Source: an uncultured Clostridium sp. (lineage in GTDB: Bacteria; Bacillota; Clostridia; Oscillospirales; Oscillospiraceae). From it: a DNA stretch of 64,000 bases. The DNA lies in assembly GCA_904420465.1 (NCBI GenBank), contig CAJFVL010000001.1, positions 1 through 64,000 on the forward strand, in the 5' to 3' direction. A model generated the notes under the pieces. The model worked only from the letters and a program-made list of their open reading frames with translations. It made no database searches and was not told the origin of the DNA. The first letter of the stretch is position 1; the number at the start of each line of letters is the position of its first letter. This document shows positions 1-8,769 of this stretch, one piece after another. A program made the position numbers and the translations under genes.

Positions 1-1
1 G

Positions 2-490
2 GAGGCCAGCGGCACCGGCAACATGAAGTTCATGATGAACGGCGCCCTGACCATCGGCACCCTGGACGGCGCCAATGTGGAGATGCACCAGCAGCTGGGG
101 GATGAGAACATCTTCCTCTTCGGCCTGACCGCCGACCAGGTGGCCGAGCGCAGGCGTCAGGGCTACCGCTCTCTGGACTATTACCAGCAGAATCAGGCCA
201 TCAAGCGGGTCATCGACCAGATCTCCGCCGGCTTCCGGGACAAGGTGACCTACACCGACCTGACCAACCGTCTCCTCTTCGGGGCGGGGGGCAGCCCGGC
301 CGACGAGTATATGCTGCTGGCCGATTTTGACAGCTACTGCGCCGCCCACCGCCGTTCCCTGGAGGTCTACGCCAACCGGCTGCGCTGGAACCAGATGTCC
401 CTCATCAACATCGCCCGCTCCGGCATCTTTGCCGCCGACCGCTCCATCCGGGACTACGCCCGGGACATCTGGCACGTCCCCACCCGTTAA
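2..490 (+). CDS. glgP: Glycogen/maltodextrin phosphorylase, C-terminal part (5' truncated by window edge)
   Basis: Translation EASGTGNMKFMMNGALTIGTLDGANVEM... matches the PLP-region signature of glycogen phosphorylase; frame open to the window start. Confidence 0.95.
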   Translation, partial: EASGTGNMKFMMNGALTIGTLDGANVEMHQQLGDENIFLFGLTADQVAERRRQGYRSLDYYQQNQAIKRVIDQISAGFRDKVTYTDLTNRLLFGAGGSPADEYMLLADFDSYCAAHRRSLEVYANRLRWNQMSLINIARSGIFAADRSIRDYARDIWHVPTR

Positions 491-503
491 ATCAAAACAA
501 CAC

Positions 504-541
504 AATGCCGCTCCAGGCCATTGGCCTGGAGCGGCATTTTT
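504..541 (+). terminator. Intrinsic terminator after glgP
   Basis: Inverted repeat ccgctccaggcca/ttggcctggagcgg followed by a T run. Confidence 0.85.
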
Positions 542-552
542 GTAAACATCTC

Positions 553-1917
553 TCAGCGCAAGATGCGGCGGACGATACTCCATTTTCCCTCAGTGTAGGG
601 ATGATAGCGCATGGACAGGTCAGGCCAGCTCCCCTTCTTCACCACACTGCGGTAGTGGGTGAAGGTATCAAAGCTCGCCTTTCCGTGGTAGCTCCCCATT
701 CCCGAGCTCCCCACTCCGCCGAAGGGCAGGTGAGAGGTAGCCAGGTGCATAATGGTGTCGTTAATGCAGCCCCCGCCGAAGGAGCACCGGTCCAGCACCA
801 TCCCCTCCGCCCCTTTGTCCCGGGTAAACAGGTAGAGGGCCAGGGGCCGGGGGCGCTCCCGGACAAAGGCTGCCGCCTCCTCCAGCTCCTCAAAGGTCAG
901 CACGGGCAAAATGGGTCCGAAGATCTCCTCCTGCATAACGGGAGCCTCGGGGGACACCTGGTCCAGCAGAGTGGGCTGCAGGAAGCGGCGCTCCTCCTCT
1001 CCCCCGCCCCCCAGCCGGATATTCTGCCCCTCCAGCAGGGACAGCAGACGGCGGTAGTGCTTCTCGTTGACAATACAGGGCATCTGGCTGTAGTCGCCCC
1101 CGGGGAAAAACTCCTCCAGCGCTTCCTGATATGCTTTGACAAATTCCTCCTTGCGGGCACTGTGGATCAGCAGGTAGTCGGGGGCCACGCAGGTCTGGCC
1201 CGCATTGAGCACCTTTCCGAAGGCAATGCGCCGGGCGGCCAATCGGAGGTCTGCGCTCTTGTCCACAATCACAGGACTTTTGCCCCCCAGCTCCAGCGTC
1301 ACCGGGGTCAGGCGTCGGGCCGCCGCCGACATCACTTCCTTTCCCACCGCCACACTGCCGGTGAAGAAAATATAGTCAAATTGTTCCTCCAGCAGGGCCT
1401 GGTTTTCCGCCCTGCCCCCCTCCACCACGGTAATATACTCCTCCGGGAAAATATCCCCCACCAGCCGGGCAATGGCCGCGCTGGTGGCAGGCGCATAGGC
1501 CGACGGCTTGATCACCGCGCAGCAGCCCGCCGAAATGGCCCCCACCAGGGGAGACAGGCAAAGCTGAACGGGGTAGTTCCAAGGGGACATGATCAGCGCC
1601 CTGCCATACGGTTCCGGACAGATGAAGCTTCTGGCCGGGAAAAGCGCCGGCGGCGTTCTGACCCGTCTGGGCTTCATCCAGCCGGCCAGATGCCTCCTGT
1701 GGAACCGGATCTCCTCCAGCACCAGCCCCGTCTCGCAAAAATAGCTCTCCATGGGCTGCTTGTTCAGATCCTCTCTCAGCGCCCGGGCAAGCTCCGCCTC
1801 CCGGTCCGCCAGCGCCCTCCCCAGCCTTTCCAGCGCCGCCAGCCTGGCCGGGAGCGGCCTGGTGGCCCCGCTGTCAAAATAGGCCTTCTGCCGGGCCGTC
1901 AGTTCTGAGCCTTTCAC
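553..1917 (-). CDS. NAD(P)-dependent aldehyde dehydrogenase
   Basis: Motifs VTLELGGKSPVIVDKSADL, NAGQTCVAPDY, and N-terminal RLAALERLGRALADREAELARALREDLNK typical of the ALDH superfamily. Confidence 0.93.
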   Translation of the reverse strand: MKGSELTARQKAYFDSGATRPLPARLAALERLGRALADREAELARALREDLNKQPMESYFCETGLVLEEIRFHRRHLAGWMKPRRVRTPPALFPARSFICPEPYGRALIMSPWNYPVQLCLSPLVGAISAGCCAVIKPSAYAPATSAAIARLVGDIFPEEYITVVEGGRAENQALLEEQFDYIFFTGSVAVGKEVMSAAARRLTPVTLELGGKSPVIVDKSADLRLAARRIAFGKVLNAGQTCVAPDYLLIHSARKEEFVKAYQEALEEFFPGGDYSQMPCIVNEKHYRRLLSLLEGQNIRLGGGGEEERRFLQPTLLDQVSPEAPVMQEEIFGPILPVLTFEELEEAAAFVRERPRPLALYLFTRDKGAEGMVLDRCSFGGGCINDTIMHLATSHLPFGGVGSSGMGSYHGKASFDTFTHYRSVVKKGSWPDLSMRYHPYTEGKWSIVRRILR

Positions 1918-2111
1918 ACGCCTCTCCCCTCCGCAGGCCGCCGGGCGGCCCGCCTGGTTTTATTGAACATAGTATAGTCCATTCTGCCCCCGACTACAAG
2001 CCGGCCCGTTTAACTTTTCGTTTTCCGCCTGATGCCGTCCTCCCTCCGGCATGAGGAGGGAGGACGCCTCATAGAAATAAGACAAATCTTCATTTGAAAC
2101 GGAGTGGGATT

Positions 2112-2656
2112 ATGAAAAGCAGAAGAAAACGGCTCTGGCTCCTTCTGACCCGAAAGAAGTGGTGGACCGCCCTGGCCTGCCTGCTGGCCGCGGCGGCTAT
2201 GTTCTATGCGGTAAACTTTCCGGCGGTTGTGGGCGTCTCCGCCTCCGCGAGGCAGCTTCCCATCTACTGCGTCCAGCGGGACCAGAAGCTGGTGTCCATC
2301 AGCTTCGACGCCGCCTGGGGCAACGAGGACACCCAGCAGCTCATCGACATTTTGTCCCGGTACGGCGTCACCGCCACCTTCTTTGTGGTGGGGGACTGGG
2401 TGGACAAATACCCCGAATCGGTCAAGGCCCTCCACGACGCGGGCCACGAGGTGATGAACCATTCCAACACCCACGCCCACTACCCCCAGCTGTCCGCCCA
2501 GGAGATCACGGCCGACCTGGAGGCCTGCAACGACAAGATTGAGGCGGTCACCGGCGTGCGCCCCACTCTGGTCCGCCTGCCTTATGGGGACTATGACGAC
2601 AAATCCATCAACGCGGTGCGTTCCATCGGCATGGAACCCATCCAGTGGGATGTGGA
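2112..2656 (+). pseudogene. Sporulation-type polysaccharide deacetylase (PdaB-like), 5' fragment interrupted by the mobile element
   Basis: SISFDAAWGNEDTQQLIDILSRYGVTATFFVVGDWVDKYPESVKALHDAGHEVMNHSNTHAHYPQ (NodB domain) up to IQWDVD; the ORF then runs into unrelated sequence to 2804. Confidence 0.92.
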
Positions 2657-2677
2657 TGCGCCGAACACCGCTTCAAG
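2642..2677 (+). other. Deduced attL: host half CCAGT-N8-GA plus element half GA-N14-CTTCAAG
   Basis: ccagtgggatgtgGAtgcgccgaacaccgcttcaag; partner half-site is found at the right junction. Confidence 0.82.
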
Positions 2678-2857
2678 CCTCCGCAGCAGAAAGCTTTCCG
2701 CCATTCTCCGCGGCAGCCGGTCGGGCGGTCCAGGTCTCCTGGTTTTCGCGCCGCATCCAGACTTTAATATTTTTTGTCATTTATATAATTTTCTTAATAA
2801 ATGAAAGCTAAATTTCATAATTATTTCAAAAATATTCTGGACTTCCAAAAAATAGGT

Positions 2858-2887
2858 TGCATTGCCCCAGGTAAATGCAGTACAATA
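2858..2887 (+). promoter_or_regulatory. Putative promoter for the TAXI/TRAP operon (TTGCAT-N18-TACAAT)
   Basis: -35/-10-like hexamers upstream of the lipoprotein gene. Confidence 0.45.
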
Positions 2888-2952
2888 ACAATGTCCAGTA
2901 GCTACACCCAGCGCAGCCATACCTAATATGGAAAGATATGGAGGAATTTGAA

Positions 2953-4014
2953 ATGAAGAAAACACTTGCATTGGTTCTCGCTACTGCCATGACCCTGTCC
3001 CTGGCTCTGTCCGGCTGCAGCACCAGCACCACCGGAGGCTCCGCATCTTCCGGCGGAGGCTCGTCCTCCTCGGGCGGCGGCAGCTCTGTCTCCTCCAGCG
3101 GCAGTGAGTCCGGCCTGACTCCCAAGGACGGCGGCACCCGCCTGACTTTCACCACCGGCGGCGAGACTGGCACCTATTACGCCTTCGGCAACGTCATCGG
3201 CAACAAGGTGGGCGACCTGACCAGCACCTCCATCACCACTGTGGCCTCCGGCGGCTCCGCCGCCAACATCCAGTCCATGGACCGTGGGGACGCCCAATTG
3301 GGCTTCGTCCAGTCCGACGTCATGGTGTATGCCTATAACGGCGAGCGCACCTTTGCCGAAAACGGCGCGGTGACCGGCTTCTCCACCGTAGCCAACCTGT
3401 ACATGGAGCAGGTCCAGATCGTCACCCTGGACCCCGAGATTAAAACCGTGGCCGACCTGGAGGGCAAGCGGGTCTCGGTAGGCGCCGCCGGCTCCGGCGT
3501 CTACTTCAATGCGGTGGATGTGCTGGGCATCTATGGCCTGGACATTGAGGCCGACATCACCCCCACCTATCAGGACTTCTCCAACTCCGCCGAGGCTCTG
3601 AAGGACGGCCAGATTGACGCCGCCTTCATCGTGGCCGGCGCTCCCACCACCGCCATTACCGACCTGGCTGCGGGCCGTGACGTCTATCTGGTCAGTCTGG
3701 ACCAGGAGCACATTGACGCCCTGATCGAGTCCTCCCCCTACTACAGCGCCAACACCATCTCTCAGGATGTGTACGGCACTGCGGAGGACTGCACCACCGT
3801 GGCCGTGGGCGCCGTGGTCATCGCCCGGGACGATGTGTCCGAGGCCGATGTGTACAACTTCCTGTACGGCACCTTCGAGGATATCCCCAACCTGTCCCAC
3901 GGCAAAGCCGCTGAGCTGGACCTGGACTTTGCCGCCTCTGTCACTTCCATCGGCTATCACCCCGGCGCCGTGGCCTACTTCGCGGATAAGGGCATTACCG
4001 TCCCCGCCAAGTAA
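2953..4014 (+). CDS. TAXI family TRAP transporter solute-binding lipoprotein
   Basis: Lipobox LALSGCS; LTFTTGGETGTYYAFGNVIGNKV ... GSGVYFNAVDVL typical of TAXI receptors; SD ggagg before ATG 2953. Confidence 0.92.
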   Translation: MKKTLALVLATAMTLSLALSGCSTSTTGGSASSGGGSSSSGGGSSVSSSGSESGLTPKDGGTRLTFTTGGETGTYYAFGNVIGNKVGDLTSTSITTVASGGSAANIQSMDRGDAQLGFVQSDVMVYAYNGERTFAENGAVTGFSTVANLYMEQVQIVTLDPEIKTVADLEGKRVSVGAAGSGVYFNAVDVLGIYGLDIEADITPTYQDFSNSAEALKDGQIDAAFIVAGAPTTAITDLAAGRDVYLVSLDQEHIDALIESSPYYSANTISQDVYGTAEDCTTVAVGAVVIARDDVSEADVYNFLYGTFEDIPNLSHGKAAELDLDFAASVTSIGYHPGAVAYFADKGITVPAK

Positions 4015-4189
4015 GCTTCCGCTCCCGGGCAGGGCGTGCGGCGCAGATGTCTGACCGGGCGGCCTTGGAGGACTTTCCCCCTGGGCCGCCCGGTTTTATC
4101 AATCCCGGGGAGCACCGCTTCCTCGCTCCCGGGACTGCGCGGCCGCTGGTCCGCGAGCCAAACAGGAGAAACGGGAGAAAGGAGATCTT

Positions 4190-6211
4190 ATGGAACCCAA
4201 CGACAAGGAGAGAACCGCAGCGTCTGACACAACTCAGCATATTGACGTCGACGTCGGCACCATGGCCGACGTGGAAGCGGTCATGAAAAAATATGACCGT
4301 GAATCCAACACCCGCATCTGGGAGGGGAAGCCCGGCCTGGTTGTGCGTATTCTCGGCATTGCATTTTCCTGTTACTGCATTTTCTCTACACTGAAAGGCT
4401 GGCCCACCCTGGCTGAGCAGAAGCTGAACATCTTTCTGGGGCTGATCCTCATCATGGGCTATCTGCACTATCCCATTCGGAAGGGCCATGTCAAGGTCAA
4501 TTCCCTGCCCTGGTACGACATTGTCATTATGCTGGTGGGCGCCTTCCCCTTTTTCTATTTTGCATATAACGCCAACGACATCATCTCCAAGGCAATTGCC
4601 ACCACCGATGACATCCGGATGGTAATTCTGGCCATTGTCGGCATCCTGGCCATGATGGAGCTGTGCCGCCGCTGCGTGGGACTCCCCATTCTATGTGTGC
4701 TGGGGGTGCTGCTGATCTATACCTTCAGCAATGTCCGCTTCGGCAAGGCCATTTACGACCTGTTTTACTCCACCTCCGGCATCATGGGCACCCCCGTCAA
4801 CGTCTGCCAGAAGTTCATCGTGGTGTTCATCATCTTCGGCGCATTCCTGGAGCGGACTGGCATCTCCACCTTCTTCATCAATCTGGCCAACTGCCTGTGC
4901 GGCTCGGCAGCCGGCGGCCCGGCCAAGGTGGCCGTCATCGCCAGCGCGCTGGAGGGCATGGCCTCCGGCTCCTCGGTGGCCAACACCGTGGGTTCCGGCT
5001 CGGTGACCATCCCCCTGATGAAGCGGACCGGCTACAAGCCCGAATTTGCCGGCGCCGTGGAGGCGGCCGCCTCCACCGGGGGCCAGATCATGCCCCCCAT
5101 CATGGGCGCCGCCGCTTTCCTGATGGCCGAGTATATGGGAATTCCCTATATCACCGTGGCCGTCAAGGCCATCCTGCCCGCTGTGCTGTACTTCACCGGC
5201 ATCTATATCGCCGTCCATCTGGAGGCCAAGAAGCTGGGCCTGCGGGGGATTCCCCGCAGTGAACTGCCCCGTTTTACCAAGCTGCTGCCCAAAATCTACC
5301 TGCTGATGCCCCTGGTGGTGCTGGTGGTGCTGGTCTCCGGACAATTCCGCACCATGCAGTGGGCCGCCTCCGTGGCCATCCTGTGTGCCGTGGCTGCCGG
5401 CCTGCTGAACAATGTTGTGAACAAGGCAACCGGCATCAGCGAGCCCAGCGAGCAATTCACCGTCGCCAAATTCTTTGACGCCCTGGAGGCGGGCGGCAAG
5501 AGCTCGGTCACCGTGGCTGTGGCGTGTTCTGTGGCCGGCCTGATTGCCGGCTGCATCACCACCACCGGACTGGCCTCCACCCTGATCACTGCCATCGTCA
5601 AAATTTCCGGCGGGCAGGCCATTGTCGCCCTGTTCCTCACCATGGTGTGCTGCATCGTTCTGGGCATGGGCGTACCCACCACCGCCAACTTCTGCATCAT
5701 GGCATCCACCTGCGCCCCCATTCTGATCGACAACCGCATCGGCATCGAGCCGATTGCCGCCTATTTCTTTGTGTTCTACTTCGGCATCGTGGCCGACATC
5801 ACCCCGCCCGTGGCTCTGGCCGCCTATGCCGGCTCCGCCATTGCCAAGTCCTCGCCCATGAAGACGGCTCTCAACGCCACCCGATTGGCCATCGCCGCCT
5901 TCATTGTGCCGTATATCTTCGCTTTCAGTCCCACTATGCTGTTTGTGTTTCCGGAAGGCACCTCCGCCCTCTTTGAGGTCCTTCAGGTTATTCAAATCTG
6001 TATCAGCTCCTTCCTGGGGATTTTCGGCGTTGCCACCGCACTGAACGGCTTTTTGTACCGGCCCATCAATCCTCTGTTCCGCGTCATTCTGGCTGTCGGC
6101 GGCGTCGGCATGATGGTCCCCGGAACCATCACCGACATCGTAGGCCTGATTTTAGTGGGCGGCGTCTATTTCCTGCAGCGCGCAGGAGCCAAAAAGGCAG
6201 CTCAGGCTTGA
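4190..6211 (+). CDS. TRAP transporter fused permease (4TM+12TM)
   Basis: 673 aa polytopic protein; GGQIMPPIMGAAAFLMAEYMGIPY and GMGVPTTANFCIMASTCAPIL motifs; SD gaaaggag. Confidence 0.93.
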   Translation: MEPNDKERTAASDTTQHIDVDVGTMADVEAVMKKYDRESNTRIWEGKPGLVVRILGIAFSCYCIFSTLKGWPTLAEQKLNIFLGLILIMGYLHYPIRKGHVKVNSLPWYDIVIMLVGAFPFFYFAYNANDIISKAIATTDDIRMVILAIVGILAMMELCRRCVGLPILCVLGVLLIYTFSNVRFGKAIYDLFYSTSGIMGTPVNVCQKFIVVFIIFGAFLERTGISTFFINLANCLCGSAAGGPAKVAVIASALEGMASGSSVANTVGSGSVTIPLMKRTGYKPEFAGAVEAAASTGGQIMPPIMGAAAFLMAEYMGIPYITVAVKAILPAVLYFTGIYIAVHLEAKKLGLRGIPRSELPRFTKLLPKIYLLMPLVVLVVLVSGQFRTMQWAASVAILCAVAAGLLNNVVNKATGISEPSEQFTVAKFFDALEAGGKSSVTVAVACSVAGLIAGCITTTGLASTLITAIVKISGGQAIVALFLTMVCCIVLGMGVPTTANFCIMASTCAPILIDNRIGIEPIAAYFFVFYFGIVADITPPVALAAYAGSAIAKSSPMKTALNATRLAIAAFIVPYIFAFSPTMLFVFPEGTSALFEVLQVIQICISSFLGIFGVATALNGFLYRPINPLFRVILAVGGVGMMVPGTITDIVGLILVGGVYFLQRAGAKKAAQA

Positions 6212-6224
6212 ACCAATCTCATTC

Positions 6225-6262
6225 AAAAACAGACGGGATTTTTATGATCCCGTCTGTTTTTT
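6225..6262 (+). terminator. Terminator after the TRAP permease
   Basis: aaaaacagacgggat-N7-atcccgtctgttttt. Confidence 0.9.
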
Positions 6263-6339
6263 CGCGCCGTCCCGCAAGCCAAGCCTGCCCCGACTCTATG
6301 GGTCAAATCAGCAGGGCCTTTTCAGGACAAAAGGACCTG

Positions 6340-7800
6340 CTATACATTCCAGCAAATACTTACCGTCTCTCCTTTCAGACGGATGGATCGGATCAGGTTA
6401 CGGGCCACCAGTTTTTTCCCCTCAAAATCCAGTCCCCGAAAATCAATATGCCCAACCAGTGCAGCGTTCAGATTTCTCTCCCGCTCCGCCAGCAGTTCTC
6501 TCCTCTCCCGGTCCAGCCGGCTGATTTCTTCTTCCAGATACCGGGCGGTAAGCACGCCGCCCGCGGCAACAGCTTGAACCAGCCGTTCAATTCTCTCGTC
6601 AATCCGGGACAGCCTCTCTTCCCACTCCTGCCCGCCCTCATCCGGGAGGCGTTCCGGCGGACACTGGTCCAGCAGCTTGACAATCTCCTGTTCCACCGCC
6701 TGCTCCAGTTCCCTGAGGTCAAGGGAGTGCCTTGCATTACAGACGCCCAGATTGGACCGTCCGCTGCACAGCAGATAATATTTTTGGTCAAGCAGATTGA
6801 TTTTGATGGCATAGCCGCAGTCTCCGCACTTCAGCAGTCCGGACAGCCAGCTGTGCCTGCCCGCCGCGGACCGGCTGATCTGCCGGTTCCGCTCCAGCTT
6901 CCGCTGGCAAGCCAGCCAAAGTCCGCCGGGAACAATTCCCAGATGGTTGGCCAGTGCCAGGTGCTGATCGGCTGATACTGTGTACTTTCCCCGGCTCCGG
7001 TCCCGCTTTCCCACCACGTTGCAGGCAAAGGCGCCCTGAAATTCCCCCGGGGCCTGGGGGCACCGCACTCCCTTGGAGGCAAAATACCAGTACACATCTT
7101 CATCCGCCATAACATACAGTGGGTTATGCAGGATGCGCGACACCGCCGCACTGTCCCAATTTTTGCGTCTGACGCCCGGGATGTCCCGGTCCGTCAGCCA
7201 GCGGGCCACAGTGCCCAGGGACTGCTCCGGCTGTATGTAGCGCTGAAATATTTGGAGGACATCTTCCGCCCGGTCGGTGGGAACCAGAGCAGATACCCGG
7301 CGGCCCTCCGGATCTGTCACCTTTCCCAGCCGGAACCCGAACGGAGCCGGGCCGCCGGGCCACGCCCCCAGCTGAAAGCGATGATAATAGTTGTCCCGGA
7401 CGCGTTCCGCCGTGGTCTCCCGCTCCAGCTGAGCGAACACCATGATAATGCTCAGCATGGCCCGTCCCATGGGGGACGATGTGTCGAATTTTTCTGTGAC
7501 AGACTCAAACTGGACCCCCCGGACCTCCAGCTGTTTCCAAACCTGACTGAAATCGGAGAGGGACCGGCTGAACCGATCCAGCCGATAGACAAAAATTTTT
7601 TGAATTCTCCCTTCCATGACATCCTGCATCATCCGCTGAAACGCCGGGCGCTGGATATTTTTCCCGGAAAAGCCCCTGTCCTGATAGATTTGACGTTCGT
7701 TTCCGGCGGCCGCGGCGCACAATTCAACCTGGCTTTCAATTGACAGGCTGTCCTTTTTGTCCAAGGACTGACGGGCGTAAATTGCATTCATCGCCTCCAA
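6340..7800 (-). CDS. Large serine recombinase (resolvase + recombinase + zinc ribbon domains)
   Basis: N-terminus AIYARQSLDKKDSLSIESQVELC, RDRGFSGKNIQRPAFQRMM, IFVYRLDRFSRSLSDF; CGDCGYAI...C...C zinc ribbon; coiled coil. Confidence 0.95.
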   Translation of the reverse strand: MEAMNAIYARQSLDKKDSLSIESQVELCAAAAGNERQIYQDRGFSGKNIQRPAFQRMMQDVMEGRIQKIFVYRLDRFSRSLSDFSQVWKQLEVRGVQFESVTEKFDTSSPMGRAMLSIIMVFAQLERETTAERVRDNYYHRFQLGAWPGGPAPFGFRLGKVTDPEGRRVSALVPTDRAEDVLQIFQRYIQPEQSLGTVARWLTDRDIPGVRRKNWDSAAVSRILHNPLYVMADEDVYWYFASKGVRCPQAPGEFQGAFACNVVGKRDRSRGKYTVSADQHLALANHLGIVPGGLWLACQRKLERNRQISRSAAGRHSWLSGLLKCGDCGYAIKINLLDQKYYLLCSGRSNLGVCNARHSLDLRELEQAVEQEIVKLLDQCPPERLPDEGGQEWEERLSRIDERIERLVQAVAAGGVLTARYLEEEISRLDRERRELLAERERNLNAALVGHIDFRGLDFEGKKLVARNLIRSIRLKGETVSICWNV

Positions 7801-7806
7801 AGACCC

Positions 7807-7941
7807 TCAGGAACCACATTGGGCAAGCGTGCACTCCCCCTGGCGGCGCCGGAGCTCCGCAAGACTCCGGCGGTGAATCTCCCGGATGCGCGCCAAGCGC
7901 TCCGAATCACATTGTGTCTGAAACACATGCTCAATTTTCAT
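7807..7941 (-). CDS. 44-aa basic small protein upstream of the recombinase (candidate accessory or directionality factor)
   Basis: ATG..TGA: MKIEHVFQTQCDSERLARIREIHRRSLAELRRRQGECTLAQCGS; gaggagg upstream; stop 6 nt before the recombinase start; below the length cutoff of the supplied ORF track. Confidence 0.5.
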   Translation of the reverse strand: MKIEHVFQTQCDSERLARIREIHRRSLAELRRRQGECTLAQCGS

Positions 7942-8154
7942 AACGGACTGAGCCTCCTCTGCCTGTACTCCCTGGCTATCCTATGCAGAGGCCTGTACAG
8001 GCTATGACAGGCAGCAGCTCGAAAATTGCCTGGCCGTTTATCACCTTCCTCTTCATTAATCCGGCACGCGGCCATGCGGCTCCGATACATCGAGCCGGCG
8101 CGGCAGCCTCCGTCATTGAGCATCCCAGAGCTGCCGGCCTCTCCATTTCCGCCC

Positions 8155-8190
8155 CTTGAAGGTGTTTCCCATGGCGACAGCCTGGACTGG
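8155..8190 (+). other. Deduced attR: element half CTTGAAG-N14-GA plus host half GA-N8-ACTGG
   Basis: cttgaaggtgtttcccatggcGAcagcctggactgg; the 7-bp element arms and 5-bp host arms are perfect inverted repeats at equal distance from GA. Confidence 0.82.
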
Positions 8191-8409
8191 AAAGAAATCC
8201 CTGCGGACGAGATTGTCTCCCGGGTCACAGGCAAGGTCCAGCCCGGCTCCATTGTCCTGTTCCATAACGCCGCGCTTCACACGCCCGAGGCACTCCCCAC
8301 CATTTTGGAAACCCTGATTCAGAACGGCTATACCTTCGTCCCCATCTCCCAGCTCATTCTCTCCAGTCCATACACCATTGACCACACCGGCCGGCAATGT
8401 CCGGCATAA
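8178..8409 (+). pseudogene. Polysaccharide deacetylase, 3' fragment (SLDWKEIPADEIVSRVTGKVQPGSIVLFHNAALHTPEALPTILETLIQNGYTFVPISQLI)
   Basis: Exact continuation of the NodB domain begun at 2112-2656, in frame after joining at the GA dinucleotide. Confidence 0.92.
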
Positions 8410-8606
8410 CACGCTTTTGACAAGCTGCAGCCCGCAGCCAAACTCCCCAGAGCCTCTGCGGGGAATCCGCGGTGAGAAGCTTCCGCTCCGCAGCCTCCCA
8501 TTGACAAATTACCATTTGCTCTCCCGGCTGGCCGCGTCTTACGGCACATTAGATCCGACCAATACCGACTTAACCATTCTCCTATTGTTTGAATGACGAA
8601 ACTCTC

Positions 8607-8635
8607 TTGACAGCCCGGCCAGTAGATTGTATATT
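8607..8635 (+). promoter_or_regulatory. Putative promoter TTGACA-N17-TATATT for the LarA/UxaA operon
   Basis: Consensus-like hexamers with 17-nt spacer. Confidence 0.7.
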
Positions 8636-8769
8636 TTTTATATCCGGCTCCGGCCATACTGCTCCTGCTGATCCGAATCAGAGTTGGCCAGAGCGGTGCA
8701 GCTGTCTGTCTCCAGGGGGCTGAATCCATTCTTCCGCAACACATAAGCGGACAAAAAGAGGGAATTGTC

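Larger units (their letters stand above)
2657..8177. mobile_element. About 5.5 kb serine-recombinase element with TAXI/TRAP transporter cargo, inserted in the polysaccharide deacetylase gene
   Basis: Splits one gene into two in-frame fragments; encodes a large serine recombinase; GA dinucleotide at both junctions (2655-2656 and 8176-8177); symmetric att half-sites. Confidence 0.9.

Noticed and set aside
505-1908. 467-aa plus-strand ORF antisense to the aldehyde dehydrogenase
   Set aside because: Sense-strand ALDH motifs are unambiguous; this frame has none
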